Below are positions 7,065 to 15,463 of a stretch of 64,000 bases of DNA, one piece after another. Both the position numbers and the translations under genes were made by a program. Origin of the DNA: Caldilineaceae bacterium (GTDB lineage: Bacteria > Chloroflexota > Anaerolineae > Caldilineales > Caldilineaceae); the NCBI GenBank assembly GCA_022842065.1, contig JALHQH010000012.1:62001-126000 (forward strand), in the 5' to 3' direction. The notes below the pieces were generated by a model that was not told where the DNA came from, did no database searches, and saw only the letters and a list, made by a program, of their open reading frames with translations. The first letter of the stretch is position 1. Every line of letters begins with the position of its first letter.

Positions 7065-7586
7065 ATGACTGCTCTTAGCTTGGAGATCGATACGTACTGT
7101 CCGCAGCACCCTACCGTGGCGACCCAAATGCGCTGCAACAAGTGTGGACGCCTGATCTGCCTAAAGTGTGCCGTACAGACGCCCGTCGGCTACCGCTGCA
7201 AAACATGTGTCTATCAGCAGCAGAATGTCTACTTCAACGCCAAAAACTATGACAACCCGCTGGCATTGACACTCAGCTTTGGCTTGGCCCTGCTGATCAC
7301 ACCACTGGTCGCGTTGCTCTCGGATCTCTTCTACTACGGCGCGTTCTATGTGGCCTTTTTCACAGGACCGTTGGCCGGCTCACTGCTGGCCCAGTTGATC
7401 CGGTTTGTGGTGGCCCGTCGGCGTGGACGCCATCTGCGCTACGTTGTGCTGGCTGGCTTGATCGGCGGTGTAACATTGGCGTTGACCTTGGTCTGGCTGA
7501 CACTAGGCATTCTGCTCTACTTTGATCTGCCGTTGTTGATCTTTCTCTTCCTGGCGCTGACAACCCTCTATCAGGTGCTGCGCTGA
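7065..7586 (+). CDS. B-box-type zinc-finger membrane protein
   Basis: A 173-residue protein. The N-terminal zinc-binding module has Cys/His pairs CPQH, CNKC, CLKC and CKTC within residues 11-45. It is followed by four hydrophobic segments (LALTLSFGLALLITPLVALL; YGAFYVAFFTGPLAGSLL; YVVLAGLIGGVTLALTLVWLTLGILLYF; LPLLIFLFLALTTLY). The finger-plus-membrane layout recurs in Chloroflexota and Actinobacteria, sometimes fused to rhomboid proteases; no rhomboid catalytic motif is present here. The ATG at 7065 follows GAGGTT; a longer frame would run into the tRNA. Function unknown. Confidence 0.8.
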   Translation: MTALSLEIDTYCPQHPTVATQMRCNKCGRLICLKCAVQTPVGYRCKTCVYQQQNVYFNAKNYDNPLALTLSFGLALLITPLVALLSDLFYYGAFYVAFFTGPLAGSLLAQLIRFVVARRRGRHLRYVVLAGLIGGVTLALTLVWLTLGILLYFDLPLLIFLFLALTTLYQVLR

Positions 7587-7594
7587 CATTTTTG

Positions 7595-7670
7595 CCTTCC
7601 TGGCCCGTGCCCCATGGCCGAACCGAACCGATTCGGTCGGCGTTCGCAGAACAGGGGCGGGCTGGGAAGG
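7595..7670. terminator. Long imperfect stem-loop
   Basis: CCTTCC-tg-GCCCG...CCCC pairs with GGGG-CGGGC-tg-GGAAGG, with inner CCGAA/TTCGG. It is a probable transcription end. The rest of the gap to 7958 holds only the promoter noted next. Confidence 0.5.
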
Positions 7671-7884
7671 CGACCAATGCCCTCGTTCCGCGCCGCCCTC
7701 ATTGCGGCCGACCTGTCGTTGAAAGCCTGTTCATCTTATGCCTCCCCCGGTGTAGGATGAGCAGGAATTCATCAGCAGGCAGGGCTGGCGCAGCTTTGCG
7801 TATCTTCACGGCTCTTCCTTACCCCGTTGCCACCGAAAGTTTATCGATTGTTAATCTTAGCGTAACCCCACTGTTAACAATCCG

Positions 7885-7893
7885 TGGTATAAT
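7885..7893 (+). promoter_or_regulatory. Extended -10 promoter of the HNH gene
   Basis: TGG-TATAAT, a perfect extended -10 element; no good -35. The leader would be about 60 bases. Confidence 0.6.
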
Positions 7894-7958
7894 AAACTAG
7901 CCGACCGTAAACGATGCAGCAAATCTACCGCGTAATCAGTTAAAGTGTTGGTGACCGA

Positions 7959-8480
7959 ATGAACGCGATTCTTCTGTTAAATGCAAGTTATGAGCCACTG
8001 GCGGTTATTCCTGTCCGCCGCGCCCTCTCGTTACTGCTCCGTGAGCGGGTAGATGCCGTCACTGAAGAGTTGGTCAACATTTCGATGTTGACCAGCGAAC
8101 TGACCATTCCCACTGTGCTCCGTTTGCGCCGTTACGTACGCGCACCCCGACGCGGCGTACGTTGGAGCCGCCGGGGGGTCTTGCGACGCGATAACTTCCA
8201 ATGCATCTACTGTGGCGTACGCGCCGGTGAGGTGGTGGGGAGCGCCGTTATCCAACGTACCGACTTTACTATCGATCACATCATTCCCAAAAGCCGGGGT
8301 GGCCGTAATACCTGGAGCAACACGGCTTGTGCCTGTCCCAAGTGTAACCAGCGTAAAGGTGATCGCACCCCGCACGAAGCCGCCATGCCCATGCGTTGGG
8401 AACCAAAGAAACCACGGGTCGACTATCTCGTCGCCTCTGGTGAGATCCCGCTTGCGTGGAAGGTTTATTTGGAGTATTGA
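7959..8480 (+). CDS. HNH endonuclease family protein
   Basis: A 173-residue member of the HNH nuclease family common as a stand-alone gene in Cyanobacteria, Actinobacteria and Chloroflexota. The N-terminal NAILLLNASYEPLAVIPVRRAL segment is typical of this subgroup. The nuclease domain has FQCIYCG (first zinc pair), DFTIDHIIPKSRGG (catalytic DH) and NTACACPKCNQRKGDRTP (Asn and second zinc pair). Its target is unknown; it may act in repair rather than restriction because no methylase is near. ATG is used; ribosome site weak. Confidence 0.92.
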   Translation: MNAILLLNASYEPLAVIPVRRALSLLLRERVDAVTEELVNISMLTSELTIPTVLRLRRYVRAPRRGVRWSRRGVLRRDNFQCIYCGVRAGEVVGSAVIQRTDFTIDHIIPKSRGGRNTWSNTACACPKCNQRKGDRTPHEAAMPMRWEPKKPRVDYLVASGEIPLAWKVYLEY

Positions 8481-8500
8481 GGATTGAAAGACACGAGACG

Positions 8501-8601
8501 GGGTGACAGGGTGATACGAGACAAGGAGACACGACGCAGTCTAACCTCCCACTCTTGTATTACCTTGTCTTCCTGTCACCTTGTCACCCCCTCACCTTGT
8601 G
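8501..8601. repeat. Inverted octamer arrays
   Basis: On the left, GGGTGACA, GGGTGATA, CGAGACAA, GGAGACAC (8501-8532). On the right, in opposite orientation, ACCTTGTC, TTCCTGTC, ACCTTGTC, ACCCCCTC, ACCTTGTG (8562-8601). The period is strictly 8 bases and the halves can pair imperfectly. Confidence 0.65.
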
Positions 8602-8976
8602 ACACTGTTGGCTAATTATTGTGTGAAGAAAAATGAGTTTAGACAATAATTTGTGGCGATTCCTGGGGTTTTCTGCCTGGAAGAACGCACATATTTTGGC
8701 GATACGGTCGAGGTTGTGGCCGGTTGGCTAACGACTTATGCCTAAATGGCCGCCGACTTTGACCCGCTTGCGGGCGAACCAGTCACCGATAAAGTGATTG
8801 CAGAACTTTCCAGGCCAACATAAGGCGTTGCTCCCCTGCCACAGCGGTAGCGACCTGCGCAAATGGTGCCTACAAGCTATCATCACAGCTATCGGTCACC
8901 ATATTTGCCGCAGCAGTCGACATTAATTATTGCTGTATTTTTCGAATATTCACATTGTAAGATAGTGCAACAGTAT
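8602..8976. other. Gap without recognisable gene
   Basis: Short broken frames only (for example around 8742-8820). They could be decayed coding sequence but match nothing I recognise. No promoter or RNA is evident. Confidence 0.4.
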
Positions 8977-9047
8977 CACCCTGTCACCCTGCCTCCCGCC
9001 TTGTTACCACTTTGTTACCACTCTATAACCGCCTTTGTTACCACCGC
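8977..9047. repeat. Degenerate octamer array
   Basis: CACCCTGT, CACCCTGC, CTCCCGCC, TTGTTACC, then looser TTGTTACC-like repeats, about 60 bases before the sulfate transporter ATPase. Confidence 0.5.
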
Positions 9048-9110
9048 CTGTTAGACTCGCAAGAGACGTGATGTGAAAACGTTACTGAAGTGAGCACAAA
9101 AAGGCGGAGC

Positions 9111-11093
9111 ATGTCTATTCTTCTTGAAAACTTAACGAAACGTTATGGCGGCCAATTGGTTGTCAACAATCTCTCCCTCGAAATCGCTGACGGCGAATTC
9201 TTTGTGCTGCTGGGCTCCAGCGGTAGTGGCAAAACCACGGCGCTGAGCATGATTGCCGGCCTCTCCGACATTGACAGTGGCCGGATCTTGCTGCATGGCC
9301 GCGATGTCACCACCTTGCCCAGCCAGGCCCGCAATGTTGGCTTCGTCTTTCAAAACTATGCCCTCTTCCAACACATGACCGTTGCCGATAACATTGAGTT
9401 CGGGCTGCGCGTGCGCCACGTTGGGGCGGGGGAACGTCGCCGCCGTCGTGATGAATTGTTAGAATTAGTCGGGCTGGCTGGCCTTGGCAAACGGCTGCCG
9501 CGCCAGCTTTCGGGCGGTCAACAGCAGCGCGTTGCCCTGGCGCGCGCTTTGGCCCATCGCCCCGATGTCCTCTTGCTGGATGAACCGCTCGGCGCGCTGG
9601 ATGCCAAGATTCGCACCGAGTTGCGCCGCACGCTGCGCGCTATCCAACGCGAGCTCGGCATCACCACCATCATGGTTACCCACGACCAGGATGAGGCTTT
9701 TGAACTGGCCGACCGCATGGGGGTGATGAGCTTTGGGCGCTTGCTCGAAGTGGGCGCACCACAGGCGCTCTATCAGGCTCCCCAAACGGAGTTTGTGGCG
9801 ACCTTTTTGGGGACCGCGAACATTCTGCTCGGGCGCAAACACGAAGCTGGTGTGCAATTGGGGCCCCGTCATTTTCCCCTAACCACGGCCACGAATGGGC
9901 ATACCAGCACTGAAAGTGAGCGAGTACAGGTGCTCTTCCGTCCCGAAGAGATTGCGCTGTCCCCAACGCTGGACGACTTGACCTGGCCGCTGCTGGGTCA
10001 GGGTACGGTAGAAGGGGTGACCTACGCCGGCTCGTTTGAGCGCCTGCGTCTGCGCATGGCCGCGCTGGCCGGGGTGCGTCCGATTGCGCCGCCGACCTCC
10101 TATGGCGAAGATGCCATTTTGTTGGAGGCAACCCGTACCCAGGAAGAAACGCGCACATTCCCCTTAGCACCCGGCAGCAAGGTTTGGCTGGGGCTGCGCC
10201 ATCTACATATGCTGACCCATCCCGGTCTGCGCTTTCTGATTGCCACCGATCAGCCTGGGGCCAATGCCCAGGCCATCGTGGCGGCTGGGCAGTGGGCGCA
10301 ACTGGCGCATGCCCGGGTGACCCTTCTCAGCAGCGGCAGCGGCGAAGCCCAACCGACGGGGGTACAGCAGGAGCAACTGCAACACCTCAAAGAACAGATT
10401 GGCAGTGGCGTGGCCTCCCTTGAAGTTCAGGTCAGTAACCGCCGTTTTGAAGATGCCATCGCTGAGACGGTTGAACAGCAGCCGTGTGATCTGGTGGTTT
10501 TACCGGGCGTATCGGCCGGCGCAACGACTGGTACGCCATTGCTTGCCCTGGCCGAGCAGCTTTTGCAATATGGCGAACATCATCTGCTACTCCTGCCGCC
10601 AGCGTCAGCGGTGACACAGTCCGTGCCCCAACATGCACTGATCTGTGTGGCCAATGGCGAGCCGGGGAAAGAAGATATCCTCTTTGCCGGCCGCTTGCTG
10701 CGCCATTGGGGGGCCAAAGCAACTGTGTTGACGGTCTTGCCCGAACTGGATCAGGAAGGAAAAAACCTGGCCCAGACCCAACGTTTTCTCGATAAAGGGG
10801 TACGCACCCTCAGTCTGCTCGAAGTGGAAGCCAAGAGTGCGGTCCATGTGGGCACATTGCTTGATGGCATTCGGGCTAAATTAACGGCTGACGCGTCGGA
10901 TCTGTTGGTGCTCGGTGCACCACTCCCTGATATTGATGGCAAAACTATCTTTAGTGGGCTGATCGCACAACTGTTGCGTAGTGTGACCGATCGCCCCATC
11001 CTCATCGTCCGCTCGACGGTGCAACGCGCTCCGCAGGGGCTCTTTGCCGTACCGGCGCGACATGTACAACGTCGAAAGGAAACTGTGTTATGA
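9111..11093 (+). CDS. cysA: Sulfate-type ABC transporter ATPase with two C-terminal universal-stress-like domains
   Basis: ATP-binding subunit of a sulfate/thiosulfate importer with an unusual extension. Residues 1-235 are a CysA-type ATPase: Walker A GSSGSGKTT (K41), signature LSGGQQQRVALARAL, Walker B VLLLDEPLGALD, and H-loop VTHDQDEAF. Residues 235-360 hold the TOBE-like regulatory region (FRPEEIALSP). Residues 375-650 contain two UspA-like folds: FLIATDQPG...CDLVVLPGVS...HHLLLLPPA and HALICVANGEPG...SDLLVLGAPLPD...RPILIVRS. Normal CysA proteins are about 350 residues. ATG 9111 follows GGCGGA; a GTG at 9090 is a weaker alternative. The stop overlaps the next gene's start (ATGA). Confidence 0.88.
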   Translation: MSILLENLTKRYGGQLVVNNLSLEIADGEFFVLLGSSGSGKTTALSMIAGLSDIDSGRILLHGRDVTTLPSQARNVGFVFQNYALFQHMTVADNIEFGLRVRHVGAGERRRRRDELLELVGLAGLGKRLPRQLSGGQQQRVALARALAHRPDVLLLDEPLGALDAKIRTELRRTLRAIQRELGITTIMVTHDQDEAFELADRMGVMSFGRLLEVGAPQALYQAPQTEFVATFLGTANILLGRKHEAGVQLGPRHFPLTTATNGHTSTESERVQVLFRPEEIALSPTLDDLTWPLLGQGTVEGVTYAGSFERLRLRMAALAGVRPIAPPTSYGEDAILLEATRTQEETRTFPLAPGSKVWLGLRHLHMLTHPGLRFLIATDQPGANAQAIVAAGQWAQLAHARVTLLSSGSGEAQPTGVQQEQLQHLKEQIGSGVASLEVQVSNRRFEDAIAETVEQQPCDLVVLPGVSAGATTGTPLLALAEQLLQYGEHHLLLLPPASAVTQSVPQHALICVANGEPGKEDILFAGRLLRHWGAKATVLTVLPELDQEGKNLAQTQRFLDKGVRTLSLLEVEAKSAVHVGTLLDGIRAKLTADASDLLVLGAPLPDIDGKTIFSGLIAQLLRSVTDRPILIVRSTVQRAPQGLFAVPARHVQRRKETVL

Positions 11094-12145
11094 ATCCGCG
11101 CTTACTAATTGTGCTCTGTACGCTTGGGATGCTCGTTGGGCTTGCCGCCTGTGGTGGCGGACAAACCGAGACCACCGCGGCTGAGGATGGGGCGACGGTA
11201 ACGTTGACCTTGGGGGCCTATACCACCCCGCGCGAAGCCTATGGCGAAATCATTGCACTCTTCCAGGCGGACTGGCTAGCCCAGACCGGGCAGACCGTGC
11301 TCTTTGAAGAATCTTACCTGGCGTCGGGTGCCCAATCGCGGGCCGTCGTGGAAGGCTTTGAGGCTGATGTGGTCGCCCTTTCGCTCGAAGCTGATATCAA
11401 GCGCATTGTCGATGCCGAATTGATCACCCATGATTGGCAGAGCAAACCCTATAATGGCATTGTCAGCACTTCGGTGGTCGCCTTTGTCGTGCGTGCCGGT
11501 AACCCCAAAGCGATCAACGACTGGGGGGATCTGGCGAAGTCTGGGGTCGAAGTCTTGACGCCTAACCCCAAAACCAGTGGGGGCGCCATGTGGAATATTC
11601 TTGGCCTTTATGGCGCGGCGCAGCGTGGTTTTGTCACCGATGTCGCCAAGGGTGATGCGGCTGCGGCCCAGACTTTTCTGCTGCAGGTGCTCAACAATGT
11701 GACCGTGATGGACAAGGGCGCACGCGAAAGTATCACCAACTTTGAGCAGGGCGTCGGCGATGTGGCGATTACCTATGAAAATGAGGTGCTGGTTGGTCAG
11801 CAAAGTGGTCAGGATTATGAACTGGTGTTGCCAAGTTCTTCGATCTTGATTGAGAATCCCGTCGCGGTGGTTGATCGTTATGTTGATCAACATGGTACGC
11901 GTGAAGTAGCCGAAGCCTTTGTCGATTTCCTCTTCACCCCCGAGGCGCAAGCGATCTTTGCCAAACATGGCCTGCGCTCACCAGATCCGGCGGTGGCCGA
12001 AGCCACCGCTGCCGACTACCCACCGTTGACCGATCTCTTTACGGTCGCCGAGTTTGGTGGCTGGGCCACTGCAACGCCGGCCTTCTTTGGGGAAGAAGGG
12101 ATCTACAGCCAGACCGTTGCCCAGGTGCAACGATTGGCACAGTAG
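11090..12145 (+). CDS. sbp: Sulfate ABC transporter substrate-binding lipoprotein
   Basis: A 351-residue periplasmic-type binding protein anchored by a lipoprotein signal (LVGLAAC, lipid on C21). After an Ala/Thr linker it matches the Sbp/CysP family: LGAYTTPREAYGEII, QTVLFEESYLASGAQSRAVVEGFEADVVALSLEADI, TPNPKTSGGAMWNILGLYGAA, GVGDVAITYENEVL and the C-terminal FLFTPEAQAIFAKHGLRSPDP. It captures sulfate or thiosulfate for the CysA/T/W complex encoded around it. It is translationally coupled to the ATPase gene by a 4-base overlap. Confidence 0.92.
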   Translation: MNPRLLIVLCTLGMLVGLAACGGGQTETTAAEDGATVTLTLGAYTTPREAYGEIIALFQADWLAQTGQTVLFEESYLASGAQSRAVVEGFEADVVALSLEADIKRIVDAELITHDWQSKPYNGIVSTSVVAFVVRAGNPKAINDWGDLAKSGVEVLTPNPKTSGGAMWNILGLYGAAQRGFVTDVAKGDAAAAQTFLLQVLNNVTVMDKGARESITNFEQGVGDVAITYENEVLVGQQSGQDYELVLPSSSILIENPVAVVDRYVDQHGTREVAEAFVDFLFTPEAQAIFAKHGLRSPDPAVAEATAADYPPLTDLFTVAEFGGWATATPAFFGEEGIYSQTVAQVQRLAQ

Positions 12146-12356
12146 GCACTGAATTAATATTTAAATCAACTTGAGAACGGCTGTTTTTGATCTTCCAGGA
12201 AGATGGCTGACCCGCAACGCCGCTTTTCATTCTGCATTGAGTATCAGTAGACCGCAATGTGTAGTCTGCATCCTCAGCTGCAAACGGGGGTCTGCATCAG
12301 GGGATGCAGACTACACTGCGGCTTACTGAGTATAGATATCAAATAAAGGATTAAAG
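12146..12356. repeat. Dispersed palindromic element inside the sulfate operon
   Basis: It contains a 20-bp inverted repeat: GTGTAGTCTGCATCC (to 12273) against GGATGCAGACTACAC (from 12302), flanked by CCGCA/TGCGG. The flanks TTGAGAAC (about 12171) and TTTCATTCTGCATTGAGTAT (about 12225-12244) recur around the palindrome at 58162-58227, so this is a mobile or repeated unit placed between the binding protein and permease genes. Confidence 0.6.
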
Positions 12357-13217
12357 ATGCAAGCAATTGCGCTAGAGGGCGCACCAAAGCATAAAGCTGG
12401 GCCATTGACTAAAGGCCGCTGGCAAGGCCGTGGTGTGCGCACGGCGGCGATTACCTATCTTGTCGTGATGCTGGTCATCCCCCTGATTGTGATCGTGCGG
12501 GACGGACTGCGTGAAGGCATTGGTGAATTAGTGCGCCAGGTAACCTTACCGGTCGCCGCCAATGCGCTCTATCTAACCTTTTGGACGGCTGGGGTGATGA
12601 CCCTGGTCACTGCGGTCATGGGCACCCTTACGGCTTATATTTTGGTCCGTTATCGTTTTCCAGGGCGAGGTTTGCTCAACGCGATTGTCGATCTGCCCTT
12701 GGCAATTCCCACCTTGGTCACTGGGGTGATGTTGGTGGTGCTCTATGGACCGCAGAGCACGCTCGGCGGTTGGCTCAAAGCTGAGGCGGGCATCCGTCTC
12801 ATCTTTGCGCCGCCGGCGATTATTCTGGCGCTCCTCTTTGTCACCTTTCCCTTTGTGGTGCGCGCCGTTGAGCCAGTGTTGCGTACCCTTGATCTGACGC
12901 AGGAAAGCGCCGCTGCGACCCTGGGCGCTTCCTCTTTTACTATCTTCCGGCGCATTACCCTGCCGCCGCTGCTGCTCCCCATTCTCACCGGCTCACTGCT
13001 GAGCTTTGCGCGCGCCATCGGGGAGTTTGGCTCAATTGTCATTGTTTCCGGCAATATTCCCTTTGCCACCCAGACGGCGGCAGTCTATGTGCTCGGCGAG
13101 GTCGAGTCGGAGAATCGGCTCGGTGCGAGTGCCATTTCGTTGGTGATGATTGGGGTTGCTTTTAGCTTGATTCTAATCGTCGATTGGTTGCAAAGCCGTA
13201 ACCAGGAGGGGCTATGA
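12357..13217 (+). CDS. cysT: Sulfate ABC transporter permease CysT
   Basis: A 286-residue inner-membrane permease. Six hydrophobic segments are visible, beginning with ITYLVVMLVIPLIVIVRDGL. The ABC permease coupling motif is EPVLRTLDLTQESAAATLGASSFTIFRRITLP around residues 175-208, followed by LLSFARAIGEFGSIVIVSGN, highly characteristic of CysT/CysU. It pairs with CysW to form the sulfate channel driven by CysA. AAAGGA lies upstream of the ATG. It overlaps the next permease by 4 bases (ATGA). Confidence 0.93.
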   Translation: MQAIALEGAPKHKAGPLTKGRWQGRGVRTAAITYLVVMLVIPLIVIVRDGLREGIGELVRQVTLPVAANALYLTFWTAGVMTLVTAVMGTLTAYILVRYRFPGRGLLNAIVDLPLAIPTLVTGVMLVVLYGPQSTLGGWLKAEAGIRLIFAPPAIILALLFVTFPFVVRAVEPVLRTLDLTQESAAATLGASSFTIFRRITLPPLLLPILTGSLLSFARAIGEFGSIVIVSGNIPFATQTAAVYVLGEVESENRLGASAISLVMIGVAFSLILIVDWLQSRNQEGL

Positions 13218-14074
13218 CCATTTCTGCTGCATGGGGCACAACGGCGGCGGCCCAACCAGGGAAAACACAGACGGCCAAACGACCGTGGGGGCGTTGGCTC
13301 CTCATCGGTTTGGTCTGGCTCTATGTAACCGTGCTGATTCTGGGGCCGCTTTTGCGCCTGTTATGGGGGGCCTTTGCCCAGGGGCTCGAGCCGGTCATTG
13401 CGGCGTTGACCAGTCGCTCGTTTGTGGGCGCCTTTCAGTTGACACTGCTGATCGCGCTGATTACCTTGGTGGTGCATGCGATTTTTGGTACATTGGTGGC
13501 GTGGACGATTGTCCGCCACCGCTTTCCTGGGCGGCGGTTGCTCAACGCGTTGATTGATATGCCTTTCGCCGTCTCACCCGTGGTCGTGGGGTATATGTTG
13601 CTGCTGCTCTTTGGGCGCAATGGCCTCCTGGCCCCTGTCTTGACGGCATTTGACATCAAGGTGGCCTTTGCTCTGCCTGGCATGATCCTGGCGACCCTTT
13701 TTGTCAGTCTGCCCTTTATGGTGCGTGAACTGATCCCCGTGCTCGAGGCCTTCAGTATCAAACAAGAGCAAGCCGCTGCCTTGCTGGGGGCCAGTGGCTG
13801 GCAGACCTTTCGCTTTGTGACCTTCCCGGCGATCCGCTGGGGCTTTGTCTATGGGTTAACGCTTACCTTTGCCCGCGCCTTGGGTGAGTTTGGCGCAGTG
13901 CTGGTCGTTGGTGGTGGCATCGAAGGGCGGACGGAAACCACGACGCTCTTTATCTACCGTGCCTTGGACGAGCGCCAGTATGCTGGTGCTTACAGCGCGG
14001 CCTTGTTGCTGGGCCTCTTTTCAATTATCCTGGTCGTCGGGACTGATCTGTGGCGACGGCGGATTGAGCATTAA
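13214..14074 (+). CDS. cysW: Sulfate ABC transporter permease CysW
   Basis: A 286-residue partner permease. Membrane segments include LIGLVWLYVTVLILGPLLRLLWGAF and FQLTLLIALITLVVHAIFGTLVAWTIVRHRFPG. The coupling loop is IPVLEAFSIKQEQAAALLGASGWQTFRFVTFPAIRW, followed by LTFARALGEFGAVLVVGGGIEGRTETTTLFIYRALDERQ, the CysW hallmark. The stop is followed at once by a strong terminator, ending the cysA-sbp-cysT-cysW operon. Confidence 0.93.
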   Translation: MTISAAWGTTAAAQPGKTQTAKRPWGRWLLIGLVWLYVTVLILGPLLRLLWGAFAQGLEPVIAALTSRSFVGAFQLTLLIALITLVVHAIFGTLVAWTIVRHRFPGRRLLNALIDMPFAVSPVVVGYMLLLLFGRNGLLAPVLTAFDIKVAFALPGMILATLFVSLPFMVRELIPVLEAFSIKQEQAAALLGASGWQTFRFVTFPAIRWGFVYGLTLTFARALGEFGAVLVVGGGIEGRTETTTLFIYRALDERQYAGAYSAALLLGLFSIILVVGTDLWRRRIEH

Positions 14075-14114
14075 GGGCCGATCGCTTTCGCGTTGATAAT
14101 GATTGTTTCACGTT

Positions 14115-14156
14115 TGCGGATGGCGCTAACTGCGGTTAGCGCCATCCGCATTTTTT
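14115..14156 (+). terminator. Terminator of the sulfate transport operon
   Basis: TGCGGATGGCGCTAAC, loop TGCG, the exact complement, then six T. The remaining gap to 14492 shows no gene. Confidence 0.95.
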
Positions 14157-14492
14157 GTTTGGTCACGTTTTGGTACGCCCGTGCGTTGGGGTACGGGCGT
14201 TGCATAAATCCTCTCTGGTAAAGCTGCCACAGAATATTACAAAATGTCCGCAAGAATCACCAACTTACTAGTGTAGGGTGTATCACTCTCGACAAATATA
14301 GTACGTTATAGTCATCTTTTTGTTATGAAAAAGTCACAATTTTTATGCGACGAATAGTGTAGAATGAACTCACTGCAGCATTAAGGTCGCTGGCATGGCA
14401 GCTAGCCGGTTTGTATACGCAACCGTTTGTGGCAATTAACGTCATCAAACGGAAGACAGGATGGATTTTTCACCTATAGTCTATTTATTTTG

Positions 14493-14543
14493 GCTTGACA
14501 AGAATTACAATTTTCTTAAATTATGCACCCTACAGGAGGTGCA
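14493..14543 (+). promoter_or_regulatory. Promoter and SD-sequestering hairpin before a small ORF
   Basis: TTGACA (about 14494) with an AT-rich -10 region (TAAATT, 16-base spacing) precedes a short leader. In the leader TGCACC (14524) can pair with GGTGCA (14538), enclosing the AGGAGG ribosome site and possibly limiting translation. Confidence 0.5.
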
Positions 14544-14550
14544 CTTCTGA

Positions 14551-14652
14551 ATGCAATTTGGCGTCTTACCTGTTGTGGTGTACGCTTTGGCCGCGTTGGC
14601 CTGTGTTCTGATTATGCTTATTGCACTTCAGCAACCGCGGAGAAATTTGTAG
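14551..14652 (+). CDS. 33-residue single-span membrane peptide
   Basis: A short reading frame with a strong AGGAGGT ribosome site ending 11 bases before the ATG. The product is almost entirely one hydrophobic helix: it begins MQFGVLPVVVYALAA, continues through Leu/Ile/Val/Met and ends in a basic tail QQPRRNL. This is typical of small membrane regulators, but I do not recognise a family. A promoter and a possible SD-masking hairpin lie upstream. Three 12-base repeats overlap its 3' end. Confidence 0.55.
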   Translation: MQFGVLPVVVYALAALACVLIMLIALQQPRRNL

Positions 14653-14675
14653 AGAAATTTGCGGAGAAATTTGCA
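14637..14675. repeat. 12-base tandem repeat (about 3 copies)
   Basis: GCGGAGAAATTT, GTAGAGAAATTT, GCGGAGAAATTT, GCAG. Four codons per unit. It overlaps the stop of the small peptide gene. Confidence 0.6.
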
Positions 14676-14751
14676 GAACAGTATTCCAAGAGATACGCAT
14701 GTTTAACCGTGATCCAAGGCAACCTAACCCATGACCCTACCCATAATCCTT

Positions 14752-15255
14752 ATGAGTGAAAAGATGACCCCATCTTATTATAACTATCTGGCGCCGGCAA
14801 CGGCGGTCGCTCGTCAGCTCGTCTTACCTGTTTACGGTACCCTGGCCCACTTTGGGATGGGGACGCCCGTTGTTGGTTATGATCCTAGCAGTAAAACTGG
14901 CCGTGTGCGCCATCATCTACGCCACATTCAGATTGATACACACAACTGGTTTGCTTGGCTTAATGATACGATGCGGCTGAGCGTTGATGTGCATCTCGAC
15001 GGTGAAGATGACGCCTGCATCTGCTCGTTGCGGCGGGCGGCCGATGGTAGTTGGTACGCCATTAGCCCCTCTCGCCCGCATGATCAACAGATTCCGCTGG
15101 GCCATGCCACCAATCTGACCCTGCGCACCATTCTTGAAGCCGCGGCTCAGCTCTTCCAGATGCGGTTGGCGGAATGGTCACCACGTGGCCGCGATATGCG
15201 CTCGGCCTTGGTGACGGCATATCGCAAACAACTGGGCTTGCCACCGGTGCCATGA
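14752..15255 (+). CDS. Hypothetical protein
   Basis: A soluble protein of about 167 residues, not recognised. It starts MSEKMTPSYYNYL and contains SKTGRVRHHLRHIQIDTHNWFAWLNDTMRLSV and a C-terminal helical part (LRTILEAAAQLFQMRLAEW). No signal peptide, membrane segment or known catalytic motif is seen. The start could instead be 14731 or 14764; no site has a good ribosome-binding sequence. Codon use is like that of its neighbours. Confidence 0.6.
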   Translation: MSEKMTPSYYNYLAPATAVARQLVLPVYGTLAHFGMGTPVVGYDPSSKTGRVRHHLRHIQIDTHNWFAWLNDTMRLSVDVHLDGEDDACICSLRRAADGSWYAISPSRPHDQQIPLGHATNLTLRTILEAAAQLFQMRLAEWSPRGRDMRSALVTAYRKQLGLPPVP

Positions 15256-15403
15256 GCGCCGATAATCGCTGCTCACTGAATCATGCGTGCCTGTAACAAC
15301 TTATAGCGTATTGTTCAATGTTGAACGATTCGCCTCCTTTCGGCCCTGAATAGTTGTGGTGAATGAAGATCGTCTGCTGCTAATGGGCCAAAAGTAGCGG
15401 CAC

Positions 15404-15446
15404 AAAAAAGAAAGCGACCAGCACATGCGCTGGTCGCTTTCTTTTT
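15404..15446. terminator. Bidirectional terminator
   Basis: AAAGCGACCAGC pairs with GCTGGTCGCTTT and is flanked by A and T runs, serving lgt on the minus strand and the hypothetical gene on the plus strand. Confidence 0.9.
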
Positions 15447-15463
15447 TGTGCAACTAACCCAGT

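Noticed and set aside
8640..8860. Transposase remnant
   Set aside because: Short broken frames, but no residue pattern of a known transposase could be recognised.
14523..14759. 78-codon open frame over the small peptide gene
   Set aside because: It runs through 12-base repeats; the overlapping 33-codon frame has the ribosome site and a coherent membrane helix.
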